The notes beneath the pieces were generated by a model. It was not told where the DNA came from, did no database searches, and worked only from the letters and a program-made list of their open reading frames with translations. DNA of 6,961 bases from Balneolaceae bacterium (lineage in GTDB: Bacteria; Bacteroidota; Rhodothermia; Balneolales; Balneolaceae). Below are positions 5,527 through 6,961 of this stretch, piece by piece (position 1 is the first letter of the stretch; every line of letters starts with the position of its first letter). The DNA is taken from positions 1 through 6,961 of the forward strand of contig PWFZ01000039.1 in assembly GCA_003555185.1 (NCBI GenBank), written 5' to 3'. The translations under genes were made by a program, and so were the position numbers.

Positions 5527-5549
5527 TATCCTCCGTTTAAGGGGGGATA
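5527..5549 (-). promoter_or_regulatory. Shine-Dalgarno site of the regulator, foldable into a hairpin
   Basis: GGAGG (5530-5534, minus strand) lies 7 nt upstream of the ATG. On the transcript, UAUCC...GGAUA pairs over 5 bp, followed after one A-C mismatch by two more G-C pairs, around a 7-nt loop. The Shine-Dalgarno bases are within the 3' side of this stem. Folding would hide the ribosome binding site, so translation could be controlled by the structure. The site is certain, its control function inferred. Confidence 0.65.
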
Positions 5550-5625
5550 ACGAATATAGCTGAATTTTTGTAAATGCAAACTAAAAGTTCAAAACCCTAA
5601 TAATCTCTGTGAAATTTAAAAATTG

Positions 5626-5680
5626 TCGAAAATAAGCTCCCCTCCTGTGTAAGGAGGGGCTGGGGGTGGTAGTTTTCGAT
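5626..5680. repeat. Hairpin plus GGGGGTGGT element with short outer arms
   Basis: An inner stem CCCCTCCT/AGGAGGGG (5639-5646 and 5652-5659, loop GTGTA) is followed by CT and GGGGGTGGT. The whole is enclosed by outer arms TCGAAAA (5626-5632) and TTTTCGA (5673-5679). The right outer arm can alternatively pair with ATCGAAAA at 5697-5704, so two mutually exclusive folds exist. On the minus strand the inner stem is followed by AGCTTATTTT, so it may also help end transcription of the gene at 5740-6174. The plan matches that of the element at 1158-1247. Confidence 0.75.
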
Positions 5681-5739
5681 TTATGAGTTCAGGAAAATCG
5701 AAAAATTCTATTTCGACCATACCAACAACCGACTCAATA

Positions 5740-6174
5740 TTAACGAATATGTAATAGCTGAAAAGCCACATAAATTGTCAGAATAGATTTCAGTGTCCAC
5801 CCAATCGTGCGAATCCAATTTGTTGATACAAGCTTTTGAATGGTCACTCTGTCATACCCCTGCAGTAGCTTTTGGTGAATGGGAACCTGTACGAGGAATG
5901 TAGATGTCCAAACTGAAAGGACAAGGATGAGCCCGATGATAAATTCAATCCGGAAATCGGATGGTTGCAGCACAAGTAAAACAGAAGTGACTAACTCAAT
6001 CAGCATTACCGGAATCACCAGGAAGGAAATTACAAACATATGCTGTTGTTGGTGATCCGAATAATTCTCGCGATCAAGTCGTGCAAAAAACGGATAATGT
6101 AGAATTTGTATAACCCAGATCAGGCCACAAAGAAAGAGGGATGAAGCAAAATTAAGCAGGAATAGAGTGTTCAT
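5740..6174 (-). CDS. Small membrane protein with His/Trp/Arg-rich conserved-looking motifs, function unknown
   Basis: A 144-residue integral membrane protein whose biochemical role I cannot name. Four transmembrane segments are likely at about 4-25, 46-70, 75-96 and 123-140, without a cleavable signal peptide. Several polar or aromatic residues lie at helix ends in motif-like groups: ILHYPFF at 24-30 (H26), H41 and H45, VMLIE at 56-60 (E60), VWTSTF at 88-93, VQVPIHQKLLQG at 95-106 (H100) and NWIRTIGWT at 119-127. Such grouped His, Glu, Trp and Arg residues look like a family under selection, perhaps binding a metal or cofactor, but this is inference. The ATG at 6172-6174 has no obvious Shine-Dalgarno site. 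It is divergent from aspS across 161 bp and separated from the regulator downstream by 217 bp holding a palindromic element, so it is probably transcribed alone. Confidence 0.75.
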   Translation of the reverse strand: MNTLFLLNFASSLFLCGLIWVIQILHYPFFARLDRENYSDHQQQHMFVISFLVIPVMLIELVTSVLLVLQPSDFRIEFIIGLILVLSVWTSTFLVQVPIHQKLLQGYDRVTIQKLVSTNWIRTIGWTLKSILTIYVAFQLLHIR

Positions 6175-6335
6175 TCTACAGAATAGCGATTTTTTTGGGT
6201 GAAATATATTCCAATTTAAGTCAAACTATCGGTGACGATTAAGTTGCAGAACGATTAAGCGAATGGTTAACATATTGTTTATTTTATCAGGCTCTGTAAA
6301 CGACAGGATATAAAATAGTAAACACAATAACATTT

Positions 6336-6961
6336 ATGAGCTGGCTCCGAACCCACACTTGCGGTGACTTAACCAAAGACAACAAAAACGACATTGTAAT
6401 TTTAAACGGATGGGTATCATCCCGGCGAGATTTAGGTGGCGTTATTTTTATCGATTTAAGAGATCGCTATGGAATTACCCAAATTGTCTTTGATGAAACC
6501 AATAAGGAGCTCCACGAGCAGGCGGAAGAGCTGCGATCGGAATATGTGATTGGAATTAAAGGGAAGGTGTTGCTTCGGGACGAGGAAACCATCAACCCGA
6601 ATATGAACACCGGAGAAGTTGAAATTGAGGTAAGTGAATTGAAAATATACTCCACCGCACAAACGCCTCCGTTCGAGATTAAGGATGATATTACCACCAA
6701 TGAAGATGTAAGGTTGAAGTACCGTTACCTGGATCTTCGTCGTCCGGAAGTTCAAAAGAATTTGATGCTGCGTTCAAGGTTGTATCACACAATCAGAAAT
6801 TTTTACCAGAATTATCAATTTGCAGAGGTGGAAACACCCGTGTTGATGCGCTCAACACCGGAGGGCGCGCGGGATTACCTGGTACCGAGCCGTGTTAATG
6901 CAGGTAAGTTTTTTGCACTGCCGCAAAGTCCGCAAACCTATAAGCAGCTGCTGATGGTTTC
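6336..6961 (+). CDS. aspS: Aspartyl-tRNA synthetase, N-terminal 208 residues (cut by window edge)
   Basis: Charges tRNA-Asp with aspartate in the cytoplasm; essential for translation. Starting at the ATG at 6336 the frame is open to the window end. Residues 1-110 form the OB-fold anticodon-binding domain ([30 protein letters not shown] at 25-43, then YGITQIVF). The class II catalytic core begins with [11 protein letters not shown] at 130-139 and motif 1 ([21 protein letters not shown] at 166-186). It continues to [14 protein letters not shown] at 194-207, where the frame is cut. The full enzyme is about 590 residues, so the bacterial insertion domain and motifs 2 and 3 lie outside. An in-frame stop at 6297-6299 and no other Met in between support this start. 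No Shine-Dalgarno site is visible in the AT-rich leader. The first gene to the left is divergent, so aspS has its own promoter in the 161-bp gap. Confidence 0.97.
   Translation, partial: MSWLRTHTCGDLTKDNKNDIVILNGWVSSRRDLGGVIFIDLRDRYGITQIVFDETNKELHEQAEELRSEYVIGIKGKVLLRDEETINPNMNTGEVEIEVSELKIYSTAQTPPFEIKDDITTNEDVRLKYRYLDLRRPEVQKNLMLRSRLYHTIRNFYQNYQFAEVETPVLMRSTPEGARDYLVPSRVNAGKFFALPQSPQTYKQLLMV

Noticed and set aside
6456..6755. Minus-strand open frames opposite aspS
   Set aside because: These are antisense shadows of conserved aspartyl-tRNA synthetase sequence.

Overview
The window is chromosomal DNA from a moderately AT-rich bacterium. Several features suggest the Bacteroidota/Rhodothermota/Balneolota neighbourhood: a ligase-associated DNA repair cluster, Shine-Dalgarno sites on only some genes, and intergenic gaps filled with short G/C-rich palindromes. 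The lineage is inferred from style, not proven. There are eight protein genes. Two of them run off the window ends. No tRNA, rRNA, transposase or CRISPR array is visible.

Left part (1-2275, minus strand): a two-gene DNA repair module. A metallo-beta-lactamase-fold exonuclease (1292-2275) lies upstream of an ATP-dependent DNA ligase (1089 leftwards past base 1). The ligase reads as one unbroken frame of 363 codons and is easy to miss because its stop lies outside the window. In known genomes this pair usually travels with a DEXH helicase and the endonuclease PdeM; both would be expected to the left if present. The 202-bp gap between the two genes holds a striking nested palindrome (1158-1247). 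The 476-bp gap upstream of the exonuclease holds a duplicated 20-bp sequence and a cluster of four hairpins.

Middle (2711-4532): a small four-helix membrane protein of unknown function lies 63 bp downstream of a textbook OxyR peroxide sensor. OxyR keeps both redox cysteines at the same residue numbers as in E. coli. Divergent from oxyR is a complete acylphosphatase gene with a strong ribosome binding site.

Right part (4533-6961): a convergent gap with a REP-like hairpin and a good intrinsic terminator is followed by a NarL/LuxR-type regulator on the minus strand. Its receiver domain has lost the phosphoacceptor aspartate, and its Shine-Dalgarno site can be folded into a hairpin. A second hairpin-plus-GGGTG element follows, then another small membrane protein of unknown function (minus), and finally the 5' end of aspartyl-tRNA synthetase (plus), cut by the window edge.

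No gene cluster here looks like an undescribed system. The less ordinary signals are the two structurally similar nested palindromic elements (1158-1247 and 5626-5680), the degenerate receiver with a possibly sequestered ribosome binding site, and the duplicated 20-bp sequence upstream of the repair module.
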